A program made the position numbers and the translations under genes. This document shows positions 31,646 to 40,980 of a stretch of 47,362 nt of DNA, piece after piece. The stretch is from Thermoleophilaceae bacterium (GTDB taxonomy: Bacteria > Actinomycetota > Thermoleophilia > Solirubrobacterales > Thermoleophilaceae). Every line of letters begins with the position of its first letter. The first letter of the stretch is position 1. The stretch spans positions 1 through 47,362 of the forward strand of contig JAFGJG010000114.1 in the NCBI GenBank assembly GCA_016929195.1. Direction: 5' to 3'. The notes below the pieces were generated by a model. That model was not told the DNA's origin and did not search any database. It saw nothing but the letters and a program-made list of their open reading frames with translations.

Positions 31646-32080
31646 ATGAAGACGTACGTGGCGACACCCGCATCCCGCGAGCGAAACTGGCTCGTGGTCG
31701 ACGCATCCGGCAAGACGCTCGGCCGGCTCGCGACCCAGATCGCGGACGCGCTGCGCGGCAAGCGCAAGCCCGAGTACACGCCGCACATCGACGTGGGCGA
31801 CTTCGTGATCGTCGTCAACGCCGAGCGCGTGTCTGTGACGGGTCGCAAGCTGGAGCAGAAGCGCTACTACCGGCACTCCGGCTATCCCGGCGGGCTGCGC
31901 AGCCGCACGCTTGCCGAGATGCTCGAGCGCCGCCCGGAGGAAGTGGTCCGCAAGGCCGTGAAGGGGATGCTGCCCCGCAACCGCCTCGGTCGCGCGCAGC
32001 TTCGCAAGCTCAAGGTCTATGCCGGCCCGGACCATCCGCACGCCGCCCAGCAGCCCGAGCCGATGGAGGTGAAGACTTGA
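31646..32080 (+). CDS. rplM: 50S ribosomal protein L13
   Basis: A protein of 144 residues, the normal length. [20 protein letters not shown] is the L13 N-terminus, and [44 protein letters not shown] and [14 protein letters not shown] follow as in all bacterial L13. It binds 23S rRNA early in 50S assembly. The TGA overlaps the rpsI TTG, and the GGAGG of rpsI lies in its last codons, so L13 and S9 are cotranslated as usual. Confidence 0.97.
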   Translation: MKTYVATPASRERNWLVVDASGKTLGRLATQIADALRGKRKPEYTPHIDVGDFVIVVNAERVSVTGRKLEQKRYYRHSGYPGGLRSRTLAEMLERRPEEVVRKAVKGMLPRNRLGRAQLRKLKVYAGPDHPHAAQQPEPMEVKT

Positions 32081-32970
32081 GCCCCGAGGAACGCGACGAC
32101 GCGGCCCAGGAGCCCGAGGCGGGCGGCGCCCCCGAGGAGGACGCCCCCGAGGCCCAGGACCCCGAGGCCCAGGACGCGGTGCCGGGCGAGCCCGGCGAAG
32201 CCGCGCCCGAGGAGGCCGAGCAGCCCGAGGAGGCTCCGGCCGAGGAGGCCGGCGAGCCGCAGGCCGAGGAGGCCGGCGAGCCGCAGGCCGAGGAGGCGGA
32301 GCCCGCAGCCGAGGAGCCGCAGGACGAGGAGGCCCCCGCCGAGGAGGCCCCCGCCGAGGAGCGCCCCCGCGCCCGCAAGCGCGAGTCCGGCTCGGAGAAG
32401 GGCTCCGAGGAGGAGGTCATCCCGGGCGCGCATCTCGAGCCCGACCTCGTCCTCGAGGAGCAGCAGCGCCCCGAGAGCGAGTACGGCGAGTACGGCGAGG
32501 CCGAGGACGGCGAGGAGGCCGCCGCCGACGCCGAGGAGGCCGAGGACGCCCCGGTGGCGCGCGAGCCGCTGGCGCTCGCCGCGGACGCCCGCTACGCCGC
32601 CACCGGCAAGCGCAAGAGCGCGGTCGCGCGGGTGATCCTGAAGCCGGGCGAGGGCACCTACACGATCAACAGCCGCCACCTCGACGAGTATTTCCCGCGC
32701 GTCCGCCTTCAGCGCATGGCGCGGCAGCCGCTCGAGGCGGCCGGCTACCAGAACCGCATGGACGTCGTGGCCCGCATCCACGGCGGCGGCGTGTCAGCCC
32801 AGGCGACGGCACTCCGCCACGGTGTGGCCCGCGCTCTGGTGGAGGCCGATCCCGCGCTCCGCGGAGAGCTCAAGCGCCGCGGCTACCTCACGCGCGACCC
32901 GCGCGTGAAGGAGCGCAAGAAGGCCGGCCTCAAGAAGGCCCGCAAGCGCCCGCAGTTCTCGAAGCGCTAG
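32077..32970 (+). CDS. rpsI: 30S ribosomal protein S9 with long acidic N-terminal extension
   Basis: A protein of 297 residues from TTG 32077, with GGAGG 7 nt upstream. The S9 core occupies only residues 172-297: [19 protein letters not shown], then [20 protein letters not shown], and the basic tail [12 protein letters not shown] that reaches the P-site tRNA. The first 171 residues are Glu/Ala/Pro-rich, strongly acidic and low in complexity, including a tandem EEAGEPQA repeat. Bacterial S9 is normally about 130 residues, and actinobacterial forms often carry a short acidic extension; this one exceeds the core itself. The reading frame and codon phase are continuous, so a sequencing artefact is unlikely. 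Confidence 0.93.
   Translation: MSPEERDDAAQEPEAGGAPEEDAPEAQDPEAQDAVPGEPGEAAPEEAEQPEEAPAEEAGEPQAEEAGEPQAEEAEPAAEEPQDEEAPAEEAPAEERPRARKRESGSEKGSEEEVIPGAHLEPDLVLEEQQRPESEYGEYGEAEDGEEAAADAEEAEDAPVAREPLALAADARYAATGKRKSAVARVILKPGEGTYTINSRHLDEYFPRVRLQRMARQPLEAAGYQNRMDVVARIHGGGVSAQATALRHGVARALVEADPALRGELKRRGYLTRDPRVKERKKAGLKKARKRPQFSKR
32242..32289 (+). repeat. 24-bp tandem repeat inside rpsI
   Basis: Two identical 24-bp units (32242-32265 and 32266-32289) encode EEAGEPQA twice in the acidic extension of S9. The unit is in frame, so copy-number change would lengthen the protein without a frameshift. Confidence 0.85.
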
Positions 32971-32977
32971 CCGCCCC

Positions 32978-34288
32978 GTGGCCCTCTTCGGCACGGACGG
33001 CGTCCGGGGCGTCGCCGGCGAGTTCCTGACCGCCGAGCTCGCCACGGCCCTCGGGTCGGCGGCCACCTCCATCTCGCCGGGAGAGCCCCCGCAGGTCCTC
33101 ATCGTGCGCGACACGCGCGAGTCCGGGGAGATGCTCGAGGCCGCCCTGGCGGCCGGGGTCTCGTCCGCCGGCGGGCACGCCCTTCTCGGCGGGGTGCTGC
33201 CGACTCCGGGTGCGTCGCTGCTGGTGCGCCGCTACGGATTCGACCTGGCCGCGGTGGTCTCGGCCTCGCACAACCCGTACCAGGACAACGGGATCAAGTT
33301 CTTCGGCCCGGACGGCACCAAGCTCGCCGACGCGCAGGAGGACGAGATCGAGCGGCTCGTCCACGAGCACAGGACGAGCCCGGCGATCGGCCGCGTCCGG
33401 GAGCTGCACGGGGCGGAGGCCGACTACGTTCGCGAGCTGGAGGGGCGCTTCGGCGACCTCGACCTGTCGGGCCGGCGCATCCTGCTCGACTGCGCGAACG
33501 GCGCGACCCACCGCGCCGCGCCGGACATCTTCAGGCGCCTCGGCGCCGACCTCGAGCTCGTGGCGATCGAGCCCGACGGCCGCAACATCAACCACGAGTC
33601 GGGCTCCACGCACGTGGCCGGGCTGGCCGGGCGCATGGCGGGCGGCGACATCGACGTTGCGTTCGCCTTCGACGGCGACGGCGACCGCGTGCTTGCCATG
33701 GACCGCGCGGGAGCGGTCGTGGACGGCGACGAGCTGATGGCCCTCGCCGCGCTCCACCTGCGCGAGCGGGGACGGCTGCCGGGCGACGGCGTGGCGGTGA
33801 CGGTCATGACCAACTACGGCTTCCACAAGGCCATGGAGGTGGCCGGGATCGAGGTGGCGACCACGCGGGTGGGCGACAGGCACGTGCTCGCGGAGCTCCT
33901 GAGCCGCGGCTGGGCGTTCGGCGGCGAGCAGTCGGGCCACATCATCGACACCGGCTTCGTGCCGGCCGGCGACGGCACGGCCGCGGCGCTCCTGACGCTG
34001 GAGGCGCTCGGCGACCGCGACCTCACCGACCGCGACGCCATGGAGAAGCTGCCTCAGAAGCTCGTGAACGTGCCAGTGCGCGACCGGGACGCCCTGGAGC
34101 ACGCCGCGGACGTGCGCGAGGCGATCGAGGGCGAGCACGAGGCGCTCGAGGGACGGGGCCGCGTGCTCGTCCGGCCCTCGGGCACCGAGCCGCTGATCAG
34201 GGTCATGGTGGAGGCTCCGACTGCCGATGAATGCGAAGCAGTCTGCGACCGGCTTGTCTCACTGGTCGAACGTAGGCTGGGGTCCTAG
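32978..34288 (+). CDS. glmM: phosphoglucosamine mutase
   Basis: A protein of 436 residues. FGTDGVRGVAGEFLT begins the protein, the phosphoserine is Ser97 in VVSASHNPYQDNGIKFF, the metal-binding loop is DGDGDR (about 232-237), and RPSGTEPLIRVMVEA is the phosphate-binding loop. It converts glucosamine 6-phosphate to glucosamine 1-phosphate for UDP-GlcNAc. The GTG start lies 7 nt after the rpsI stop. The rplM-rpsI-glmM-glmS order is common in actinobacteria and firmicutes and ties wall precursor supply to ribosome synthesis. Confidence 0.96.
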   Translation: MALFGTDGVRGVAGEFLTAELATALGSAATSISPGEPPQVLIVRDTRESGEMLEAALAAGVSSAGGHALLGGVLPTPGASLLVRRYGFDLAAVVSASHNPYQDNGIKFFGPDGTKLADAQEDEIERLVHEHRTSPAIGRVRELHGAEADYVRELEGRFGDLDLSGRRILLDCANGATHRAAPDIFRRLGADLELVAIEPDGRNINHESGSTHVAGLAGRMAGGDIDVAFAFDGDGDRVLAMDRAGAVVDGDELMALAALHLRERGRLPGDGVAVTVMTNYGFHKAMEVAGIEVATTRVGDRHVLAELLSRGWAFGGEQSGHIIDTGFVPAGDGTAAALLTLEALGDRDLTDRDAMEKLPQKLVNVPVRDRDALEHAADVREAIEGEHEALEGRGRVLVRPSGTEPLIRVMVEAPTADECEAVCDRLVSLVERRLGS

Positions 34289-34340
34289 ACGTATGGCGCA
34301 GGCCCCGCCTTGGAAACTGGCCGGTCAAACACTTCTGCAC

Positions 34341-34346
34341 TAACCT
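34341..34346 (+). promoter_or_regulatory. -10 box for leaderless glmS
   Basis: TAACCT ends 9 nt before GTG 34356 in the 67-nt gap after glmM. No ribosome-binding site is present, which supports a very short or absent leader. No glmS ribozyme sequence is seen. Confidence 0.5.
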
Positions 34347-34355
34347 CGAACTCTC

Positions 34356-36188
34356 GTGTGCGGCATCATCGGTTACGTCGGACCGCGCGAGTGCCGCGAC
34401 CTGCTCCTGGAGGGATTGCAGCGTCTCGAGTACCGCGGGTATGACTCTGCGGGGCTCTCCCTCGTCACGAACGGGTCGATCGACTCGGTGCACGCCGTGG
34501 GCAACCTCCAGCACCTCCGCGATGCGGTGGTGTCGAAGAACGGCCACCTCCGCGGCTCCACCGGGATAGGCCACACGCGCTGGGCCACCCACGGCCGGGT
34601 GACCGAGGCGAACGCCCACCCGCACTGGGACACCTCCGAGCGCGTGCACATCGTGCTCAACGGGATCGTCGAGAACTGGACCGAGCTCCGCGACCGCCTG
34701 CTGGCGGACGGCGCGCGCTTCACCTCCGAGACCGACGCCGAGGTGGTCGCCCATCTCGTGGCGCAGCACTTCGAGGGCGACCTCGTGGAGGCCGTGCGCC
34801 GCGCCTACAACGACCTGCGCGGCCACTACGCCTTCGTGGCGATGTCTGCCGACGAGCCTGACGTTCTGGTCGGCGCCCGCAAGGAGTGCCCCCTGGTCGT
34901 CGGCGTGGGCGAGGGCGAGGGCTTCATCGCCAGCGCCATCCCCGCCTTCCTGGCAGAGACTCGCCGCGTGCAGCTCGTCGAGAACGGCGAGATCGTGGCC
35001 GTGACCCCCGAGGGAACGCGATTCATCGATGCCGGCGGCGACACGATCGAGCGTGACGTCGACGAGGTCGACTGGGATGATGACGCGGCCGAGAAGAACG
35101 GATTCGAGACCTTCATGCTCAAGGAGATCCACGAGCAGGCGGACGCCGTCGCCGAGACGGTCGCCGACCGCGTCGGCGGTGACGAGGTGGACCTCGGCGA
35201 CATCGGGATCTCGGACGACGAGCTGCGCAATCTGCGCCGCGTCGTCTTCGTGGCCTGCGGCACCTCGTACCACGCCGGGCTGATCGGGCGCTACGCCACC
35301 GAGGCCTGGGCGCGGATGCACGTGGAGATCGACATCGCCTCCGAGTTCCGCTACCGGAACCCGGTGCTCGACGAGCATGACCTGGTGGTCGGGATCTCGC
35401 AGTCCGGCGAGACGGCGGACACCCTGGCCGCGATGCGCCTCGCCCGCGAGAAGGGCGCCAAGGTGCTCGGCGTGACCAACGTGATGGGCAGCCAGGCCAC
35501 CCGCGACTCGGACGGCGTGATCTTCACACGCGCCGGGCTCGAGATCGGCGTGGCCGCCACCAAGACCTTCGTGGCCCAGGTGGCCGTCATGTACCTGCTC
35601 GCGCTCAAGCTGGCGCAGGTGCGCGGCACGCTCGAGCCCGAGGTCCAGGCGCGCCTCTGCCACGAGTTGCGCGAGCTCCCGCACGCGATCAACACGCTGC
35701 TCGAGGACGTGGACGAGCCGGTCCGCAGGATCGCCGAGCACTGGAAGGGCGGCGAGTTCTTCCTCTACCTCGGGCGCCACATCGGGCTGCCGGTCTGCCT
35801 GGAGGGCGCGCTCAAGCTCAAGGAGATCTCCTACATCCCGACCGATGCCTACGCGGCGGGCGAGATGAAGCACGGCCCGATCGCGCTGCTCGACGAGGCC
35901 ACGCCGGTGGTCTGCGTGGCCACCGACTCGCCCGTGCTCGACAAGGTCATGTCGAACATCGCCGAGGTCCGGGCGCGCGGCGCCCACGTGGTGGCCGTGG
36001 CCACCGCCGGCAACGACCGGATCGCCGACCACGCGGAGGAGGTCATCCACGTGCCGGCCACCGACTGGTTCCTCCAGCCGATCCTCGCCGTGATCCCGCT
36101 TCAGCTGCTGGCCTACTACATCGCCCAGGCCCGCGGCCTGAACGTGGACCAGCCCCGCAACCTCGCGAAGACCGTCACCGTCGAGTGA
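34356..36188 (+). CDS. glmS: glutamine-fructose-6-phosphate aminotransferase
   Basis: A protein of 610 residues, full length. The nucleophile is Cys2 of MCGIIGYVG. RLEYRGYDSAGL and GHTRWATHGRVTEANAHPH mark the glutaminase domain (1-220), and two SIS isomerase domains follow (about 290-420 and 460-600), with VACGTSYHAG, ISQSGETADT and the C-terminal PRNLAKTVTVE. It makes glucosamine 6-phosphate, the first step towards UDP-GlcNAc. It is coupled by GTGA to acpS. No regulatory RNA is visible upstream, so control is likely at transcription. Confidence 0.97.
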   Translation: MCGIIGYVGPRECRDLLLEGLQRLEYRGYDSAGLSLVTNGSIDSVHAVGNLQHLRDAVVSKNGHLRGSTGIGHTRWATHGRVTEANAHPHWDTSERVHIVLNGIVENWTELRDRLLADGARFTSETDAEVVAHLVAQHFEGDLVEAVRRAYNDLRGHYAFVAMSADEPDVLVGARKECPLVVGVGEGEGFIASAIPAFLAETRRVQLVENGEIVAVTPEGTRFIDAGGDTIERDVDEVDWDDDAAEKNGFETFMLKEIHEQADAVAETVADRVGGDEVDLGDIGISDDELRNLRRVVFVACGTSYHAGLIGRYATEAWARMHVEIDIASEFRYRNPVLDEHDLVVGISQSGETADTLAAMRLAREKGAKVLGVTNVMGSQATRDSDGVIFTRAGLEIGVAATKTFVAQVAVMYLLALKLAQVRGTLEPEVQARLCHELRELPHAINTLLEDVDEPVRRIAEHWKGGEFFLYLGRHIGLPVCLEGALKLKEISYIPTDAYAAGEMKHGPIALLDEATPVVCVATDSPVLDKVMSNIAEVRARGAHVVAVATAGNDRIADHAEEVIHVPATDWFLQPILAVIPLQLLAYYIAQARGLNVDQPRNLAKTVTVE

Positions 36189-36538
36189 CGGGTGTCGGCC
36201 TCGACCTCCTCGAGGTCGAGCGGCTCGAGCGCGCGCTTGAGCGCCGCCCGCGCCTGGCCGAGCGGCTGTTCACGGGCGCCGAGCGCGACTACGCCGCGTG
36301 CAAGGCCCGTCCGGCGATGCATCTGGCGGCGCGCTTCTGCGCCAAGGAGGCCGTGGCCAAGGCGCTCGGCCTGCGGGCCTGGAGCTTCCGCGACGTCGAG
36401 GTGGTCCACACCGACGGACCGCCCTCCGTACGCCTCTCGGGAGCAGCGGCGGCGCGGGCCACGGAGCTCGGCGTGGAGCCGGTCGTCTCGCTCTCGCATA
36501 CACAGGGAGTGGCGGGTGCGGTAGCACTCCTCCGGTGA
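36185..36538 (+). CDS. acpS: holo-[acyl-carrier-protein] synthase
   Basis: A protein of 117 residues. TGVGLDLLEVERLERAL carries the first magnesium-binding Asp, and ARFCAKEAVAKALG carries the conserved Glu and Lys. It attaches 4'-phosphopantetheine from CoA to acyl carrier protein. The start overlaps the glmS stop and its stop overlaps the NAD(P)HX repair gene, all GTGA junctions. Confidence 0.94.
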   Translation: MTGVGLDLLEVERLERALERRPRLAERLFTGAERDYAACKARPAMHLAARFCAKEAVAKALGLRAWSFRDVEVVHTDGPPSVRLSGAAAARATELGVEPVVSLSHTQGVAGAVALLR

Positions 36539-38046
36539 GCCCCCTCCCGGACTGGCTCGATCCCCTCTACGAGGCCGACGAGATGCGCGCCGTCGACGCG
36601 TGGGCGATCGGCGACGCGGGCGTGCCCTCGCTGGACCTGATGGAGCGCGCCGGCGCGGGCCTCGCGCGCGTGGCCGCGGCAGTGGCCGGGGACGGTCCCG
36701 CGTGCCTGGTCATCGGGAAGGGGAACAACGGGGGCGACGGCCTGGTGGCGGCACGCCACCTCCGCGAGGACGGGCGGCCGGTGCGCGTGCTGACGGTCGC
36801 GCCGCCCGGGGAGCTGCGCGGCGACGCGGCGGCGAACCTGGAGCGGCTGCCCGGCGACCCGCCCGACGCGTTCGCACCGGAGCGGCTCGACGGCGCCGGG
36901 GTGGTCGTGGACGCGCTCCTCGGCACGGGCTTCGAGGGAACCCCCCGGGACCCGATCGCCGGGGCGATCGCCGCGATCAACGCCCAGGCGGCGCCGGTCG
37001 TGGCGTGCGACGTGCCATCCGGCGTGGACGCGTCGACGGGCGAGGTGGACGGGGAGGCCGTGGCGGCTGCCGTGACCGCCACGTTCCACGGCGCGAAGCT
37101 CGGCCTCTGGGTCGAGCCGGGCAAGTCCCGCGCCGGCACCGTCGAGGTGATCCCGATCGGTGTCCCGCGCGGCAGCCCGGCGCCCGGGCGGGCCGGGCTC
37201 GTCTCAGAGCGGATCCTCGCCCTCCTCCCGCACCGGCCGCGCAGCGGCTCGAAGTTCGACTCCGGCGTGGTGGTCGTGGCGGGCGGCGCGCGCGGACTGA
37301 CGGGCGCGCCAACGATGGCCGCGCTGTCGGCCGCGCGCTCGGGCGCCGGCTACGTGCAGGTGGCGGTCCCGGAGTCGGCCCAGCAGGTCGTGGAGCTGCG
37401 GCTGCTCGAGCAGATGACCCGGGGGCTGCCCGACGAGGACGGCGGCCACACGCCCGCGGGCGTGGACGAGCTGCTCTCGATGGCGGAGCGCGCCGGCGCG
37501 GTCGTGCTCGGGCCCGGGCTCGGGAGGACAGCGGGCGCCGTGGAGTTCGCGCGGGCCGCCGCACGCGCGGTGGAGGCGCCGCTGCTGCTTGACGCCGACG
37601 GGCTGAACGCGCTCGGCGGGCGGCTCGAGTCGCTCCGCGGGCGAAGCGCGCCGACGGTGCTGACGCCGCACGAGGCCGAGCTGGGGCGACTGCTCGGGCT
37701 CGAGCCCGCCGAGGTGGCGGCCCACCGGCTGGCCTGCGCGCGGCGGGCGGCCGAGGAGAGCGGCGCGGTGGTGCTGCTGAAGGGCGACGACACGATCGTC
37801 GCGCGTCCGGGCGGGCCCGTCGCGGTCAGCCCGGGCGGCTCTCCGGCGCTTGCCACGGCGGGGACCGGGGACGTGCTCTCGGGGCTGATCGGCGCGCTTC
37901 TCGCCAAGCGGCTCGGCCCGTTCGAGGCCGCCGCGCTCGGCGCGCTCGCGCACGCCCGTGCAGGCCGCGCCGCGGCCGCGCGCCACGGCGCGGACCACGT
38001 GATCGCGGGCGACGTGATCGAGGCTCTGCCGGACGCCTTCCGCTAG
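36535..38046 (+). CDS. nnrD: bifunctional NAD(P)HX epimerase/dehydratase
   Basis: A protein of 503 residues with two fused enzymes. The N-terminal half (about 1-215) is the YjeF_N epimerase with LVIGKGNNGGDGLVAARHL and VACDVPSGVDASTG. The C-terminal half (about 225-500) is the ATP/ADP-dependent dehydratase of ribokinase fold, with GGARGLTGAPTMAAL, VLLKGDDTIVARP and ATAGTGDVLSGLIGALLA. Together they repair hydrated NADH and NADPH. The fusion and the position between acpS and alr are usual in actinobacteria. The stop codon TAG forms the start of a -10 for the next gene. Confidence 0.95.
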   Translation: MSPLPDWLDPLYEADEMRAVDAWAIGDAGVPSLDLMERAGAGLARVAAAVAGDGPACLVIGKGNNGGDGLVAARHLREDGRPVRVLTVAPPGELRGDAAANLERLPGDPPDAFAPERLDGAGVVVDALLGTGFEGTPRDPIAGAIAAINAQAAPVVACDVPSGVDASTGEVDGEAVAAAVTATFHGAKLGLWVEPGKSRAGTVEVIPIGVPRGSPAPGRAGLVSERILALLPHRPRSGSKFDSGVVVVAGGARGLTGAPTMAALSAARSGAGYVQVAVPESAQQVVELRLLEQMTRGLPDEDGGHTPAGVDELLSMAERAGAVVLGPGLGRTAGAVEFARAAARAVEAPLLLDADGLNALGGRLESLRGRSAPTVLTPHEAELGRLLGLEPAEVAAHRLACARRAAEESGAVVLLKGDDTIVARPGGPVAVSPGGSPALATAGTGDVLSGLIGALLAKRLGPFEAAALGALAHARAGRAAAARHGADHVIAGDVIEALPDAFR

Positions 38047-38049
38047 GGT
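38044..38049 (+). promoter_or_regulatory. -10 box made from the nnrD stop codon
   Basis: TAGGGT begins with the TAG stop of the upstream gene and ends 8 nt before ATG 38058. There is no ribosome site, consistent with a leaderless transcript. Confidence 0.45.
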
Positions 38050-38057
38050 CGCCCGGC

Positions 38058-38519
38058 ATGGCAGAGACCGTTCGCGAAGTCATGGACAGCGCACCGGAGA
38101 CGGTGAACATCGACACCAGGGTCGAGGACGTGGTGCGCCTGCTGCAGGACAACGAGCTCCCCGGCGTGCCGGTGCTCGACGGCGACGGCAAGCTGGCGGG
38201 CATCGTGACCGAGGCCGACCTGATCTTGCCCGACGACCAGGGTGACCTCCACATTCCGCACTACATAAACCTCTTCGGCGGGACGGTCTTCCTGGAGCCG
38301 CTCGGGCGCTTCGAGAAGCGGCTCCGCAAGGCGTTCGCCTCGACAGCCGCCGACATGATGACCGCCGATCCCGACACCGTGGCGCCGGACGCCTCGATCA
38401 AGGAAGCGGCGCGGCTCATCCACGAGTCGGGCCACAACCGGCTCCCCGTGGTCGAGGACGACGGCAGGCTCGTGGGCGTGATAACCCGCGTGGACCTGCT
38501 GGGCGCCCTCTCGCGGTGA
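38058..38519 (+). CDS. CBS domain pair protein
   Basis: A protein of 153 residues made of two CBS motifs (about 6-60 and 96-150): VREVMDSAPETVNIDTRVEDVV with GVPVLDGDGKLAGIVTEADL, and AADMMTADPDTVAPDASI with RLPVVEDDGRLVGVITRVDLL. A roughly 35-residue insert with PHYINLFGG separates them, as in stand-alone CBS proteins of this type. Such pairs bind adenosine nucleotides (ATP, AMP, SAM or cyclic dinucleotides) and act as sensors. Its coupling to alr (GTGA) hints at a role in the wall pathway, but the ligand is unknown. Confidence 0.88.
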   Translation: MAETVREVMDSAPETVNIDTRVEDVVRLLQDNELPGVPVLDGDGKLAGIVTEADLILPDDQGDLHIPHYINLFGGTVFLEPLGRFEKRLRKAFASTAADMMTADPDTVAPDASIKEAARLIHESGHNRLPVVEDDGRLVGVITRVDLLGALSR

Positions 38520-39592
38520 GCGGCGCCGAGCGCGCCCTCGCCAGCATCGACGAAGGCGCGATCGAGCGAAACTGCCGGCGGCTGCTGGACCTGACGGACG
38601 GCTCGGTGGAGCTATGCGCCGTCGTCAAGGCGGACGGCTACGGACACGGAGCGGCCGCCGCGGCAGCCGCCGCGCTCAGGGGAGGCGCCACGTGGCTGGC
38701 CGTGGCCACCGCGGGCGAGGCGGTGGCGCTGCGCGACGAGGGGCTGGACGGCCGGGTGCTCGTGATGGGCGCGCTGACGAACGCCGACCTCGAGGCCGCC
38801 GTGGGCGCGGACGCCGACGTGGTCGTGTGGACCCGCGAGCTCGCGCAGGCCGCGAGCCGGCTCCGCGGGGCGCGGATGCATGTCAAGCTCGACACCGGCA
38901 TGGGACGGCTCGGCACGAAGGACGCGGAGCTGGCGCGCGCGCTGCTTGACGGGCCGGTCGCGGGCGTCATGACCCACTTCGCGACAGCGGACGAGGAGGG
39001 CGACGAGCTGTTCGGCGAGCAGCTGGAGCGCTTCGGCGATTTCGTGGCCGGGCTGGACGAGGAGCTCGTGGTCCACGCGGCGAACAGCGCCGCGACCTTC
39101 AGGGACCCGGCCGCGCACTTCGACATGGTGCGCTGCGGGATCGCGATCTACGGCCTCGACCCGTTCGGGTCCGATCCGTCGGAGCGCGGCATCGAGCCGG
39201 CCCTGCGGCTCGACTCGTGGGTGGCCGCTCTGCGGCGCTTCGAGGCCGGCGACGGCGCGGGCTACGGCCGCCGCTGGCGCGCCCCTGAGCCGACCTGGGT
39301 GGCCACCGTCCCGATCGGCTACGGCGACGGCTGGCGGCGCGGGCTGTCGAACGACTGCGACGTGCTGATCGGGGGCCGCCGCCACCCCGTGGTGGGCACC
39401 GTGAGCATGGACAACATCACCGTCGACGTCGGGCCCGAGCCCGCCGTCGCGGTCGGGGATCCGGTGACGCTGATCGGATCCCAGGGAGAGGAGCGCATCC
39501 TCGCCGAGGAGGTGGCGCGGCGGCTCGGCACGATCAACTACGAGGTCACCTGCGGCCTCTCGCCGCGGGTGCGCAGGCTTCACCGGCGGTGA
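38516..39592 (+). CDS. alr: alanine racemase
   Basis: A protein of 358 residues. The PLP lysine is Lys38 in VVKADGYGHGA, and the opposing catalytic tyrosine is Tyr250 in GDGAGYGRRW. KLDTGMGRLGT and VPIGYGDGWRRGLS are typical, and VGTVSMDNITVDVG closes the C-terminal barrel. It makes D-alanine for peptidoglycan. The start overlaps the CBS gene stop, and its stop overlaps the nucleotidyltransferase start. Confidence 0.95.
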   Translation: MSGAERALASIDEGAIERNCRRLLDLTDGSVELCAVVKADGYGHGAAAAAAAALRGGATWLAVATAGEAVALRDEGLDGRVLVMGALTNADLEAAVGADADVVVWTRELAQAASRLRGARMHVKLDTGMGRLGTKDAELARALLDGPVAGVMTHFATADEEGDELFGEQLERFGDFVAGLDEELVVHAANSAATFRDPAAHFDMVRCGIAIYGLDPFGSDPSERGIEPALRLDSWVAALRRFEAGDGAGYGRRWRAPEPTWVATVPIGYGDGWRRGLSNDCDVLIGGRRHPVVGTVSMDNITVDVGPEPAVAVGDPVTLIGSQGEERILAEEVARRLGTINYEVTCGLSPRVRRLHRR

Positions 39593-40980
39593 CCGAGCCG
39601 CTGCGCGCCGCGCTGGGCGAGTCACCCGCGTGGGTCGTGGGCGGGACCGTCCGGGACGAGCTGCTCGGGCGTCCCGTCACCGACGTGGACGTGGCCGTGG
39701 CGGGCGATGCCGAGGCGGCGGCGCGCGCGCTGGCCGCGGAGCTGCGCGGGCCGGTCTTCCGCCTCTCCGAGCGCTTCGGCGCCTGGCGCGCGCTCGACCG
39801 GCGCCACGGCGTGAGCTACGACCTCTCCTCCCTCCAGGGCGAGAGCATCGAGGAGGACCTCCGGCGGCGCGACTTCAGCGTCAACGCGATGGCGAGGCCC
39901 GTGGCGGGAGGTGAGCTCCTCGACCCCGAGGGCGGCCGCCGCGACCTGGACGCGCGCGTCCTGCGGGTGCTGTCGCCCGAGGCGTACGAGGCCGACCCGC
40001 TGCGGACGCTCCGGCTGGCCCGCTTCGCCGCCGAGCTCGGCTTCGCGCCGGACCCGGAGACCGAGCGGATCACGAGGACGGCGGTGCCGCGCGTGACCGA
40101 GGCGTCCGCCGAGCGCATCTTCGGCGAGCTGCGCCGCCTCGTCGTGGCGCCCGGCGCCGTCGCGGGGCTCGAGCTCGCCGACCGGCTCGGGCTGCTGCGC
40201 GCCGTTCTGCCGGAGCTCGACGACCTCCACGACGTGGACCAGAGCCGCTACCACCACCTGGACGTATACGGGCACACGATCGAGGTGCTCGCCCGCCAGA
40301 TCGAGCTGGAGGGGCGGCTCGAGGACGTGTTCGGTGAGCACGCGCCGGCGCTCAGGGCGGTGCTGCGTGAGCCACTCGCCGACGACCTCGACCGCGGGCA
40401 GGCGATCCGCCTCGGCGCGCTGCTGCACGACGTCGGCAAGCCCGCCACCCGCGGGGTGCTCCCGGACGGGCGCGTGACCTTCCTGGGGCACGACGAGCTG
40501 GGCGAGCGCATGGTGCGCGACATCTGCAGGCGGCTGCGCACGAGCGAGCGGCTCAGCCGCTTCCTCGAGGGGCTGACGCGCACGCACCTGGTGCTCGGCT
40601 TCCTCGTCCACCAGCGCCCCCTCGACCGGCGCGCGATCTACCGCTACCTGACGACCACATCGCCGGTGGAGGTGGAGGTGACGCTCCTGTCCTGCGCCGA
40701 CCGCCTGGCCACCCGCGGCCGCAAGGCGGACGAGGCGATCGCCGCCCATCTCGAGCTCGCCGCCGACCTGATGGCCATCGCGCTCGAGTGGCGCGACCAG
40801 GGCCCGCCGCCCGCGCCCGTCCGGGGAAACGACCTTGCGCGTGAGCTCGGCATGCGTCCCGGCCCCGAGCTGGGGCGGATCCTCCGCCGCCTCGAGGAAG
40901 CCGTGTTCACCGGGGAGGCGAGCGATCGCGACCAGGCCGTGGAACTCGCCCGGTCGCTCCGCCAGAATCCCGAGCAGTGA
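39589..40980 (+). CDS. CCA-adding / poly(A) polymerase-like nucleotidyltransferase with HD domain
   Basis: A protein of 463 residues. The class II nucleotidyltransferase head has VVGGTVRDELLGRPVTDVDVAV with the D-x-D metal site, then RRRDFSVNAMA and DPLRTLRLARFAAELGF. An HD phosphohydrolase domain follows (about 220-400, with ALLHDVGKPATRG). It would add CCA to tRNA 3' ends, or A residues, in the cytoplasm. The HD-bearing form is common in actinobacteria, and whether it adds C, A or both cannot be told. It is coupled to alr and corA by GTGA overlaps. Confidence 0.9.
   Translation: MTEPLRAALGESPAWVVGGTVRDELLGRPVTDVDVAVAGDAEAAARALAAELRGPVFRLSERFGAWRALDRRHGVSYDLSSLQGESIEEDLRRRDFSVNAMARPVAGGELLDPEGGRRDLDARVLRVLSPEAYEADPLRTLRLARFAAELGFAPDPETERITRTAVPRVTEASAERIFGELRRLVVAPGAVAGLELADRLGLLRAVLPELDDLHDVDQSRYHHLDVYGHTIEVLARQIELEGRLEDVFGEHAPALRAVLREPLADDLDRGQAIRLGALLHDVGKPATRGVLPDGRVTFLGHDELGERMVRDICRRLRTSERLSRFLEGLTRTHLVLGFLVHQRPLDRRAIYRYLTTTSPVEVEVTLLSCADRLATRGRKADEAIAAHLELAADLMAIALEWRDQGPPPAPVRGNDLARELGMRPGPELGRILRRLEEAVFTGEASDRDQAVELARSLRQNPEQ

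Noticed and set aside
34289-34355. glmS ribozyme upstream of glmS
   Set aside because: The gap is only 67 nt and has none of the ribozyme's structure. A TAACCT -10 explains it better.
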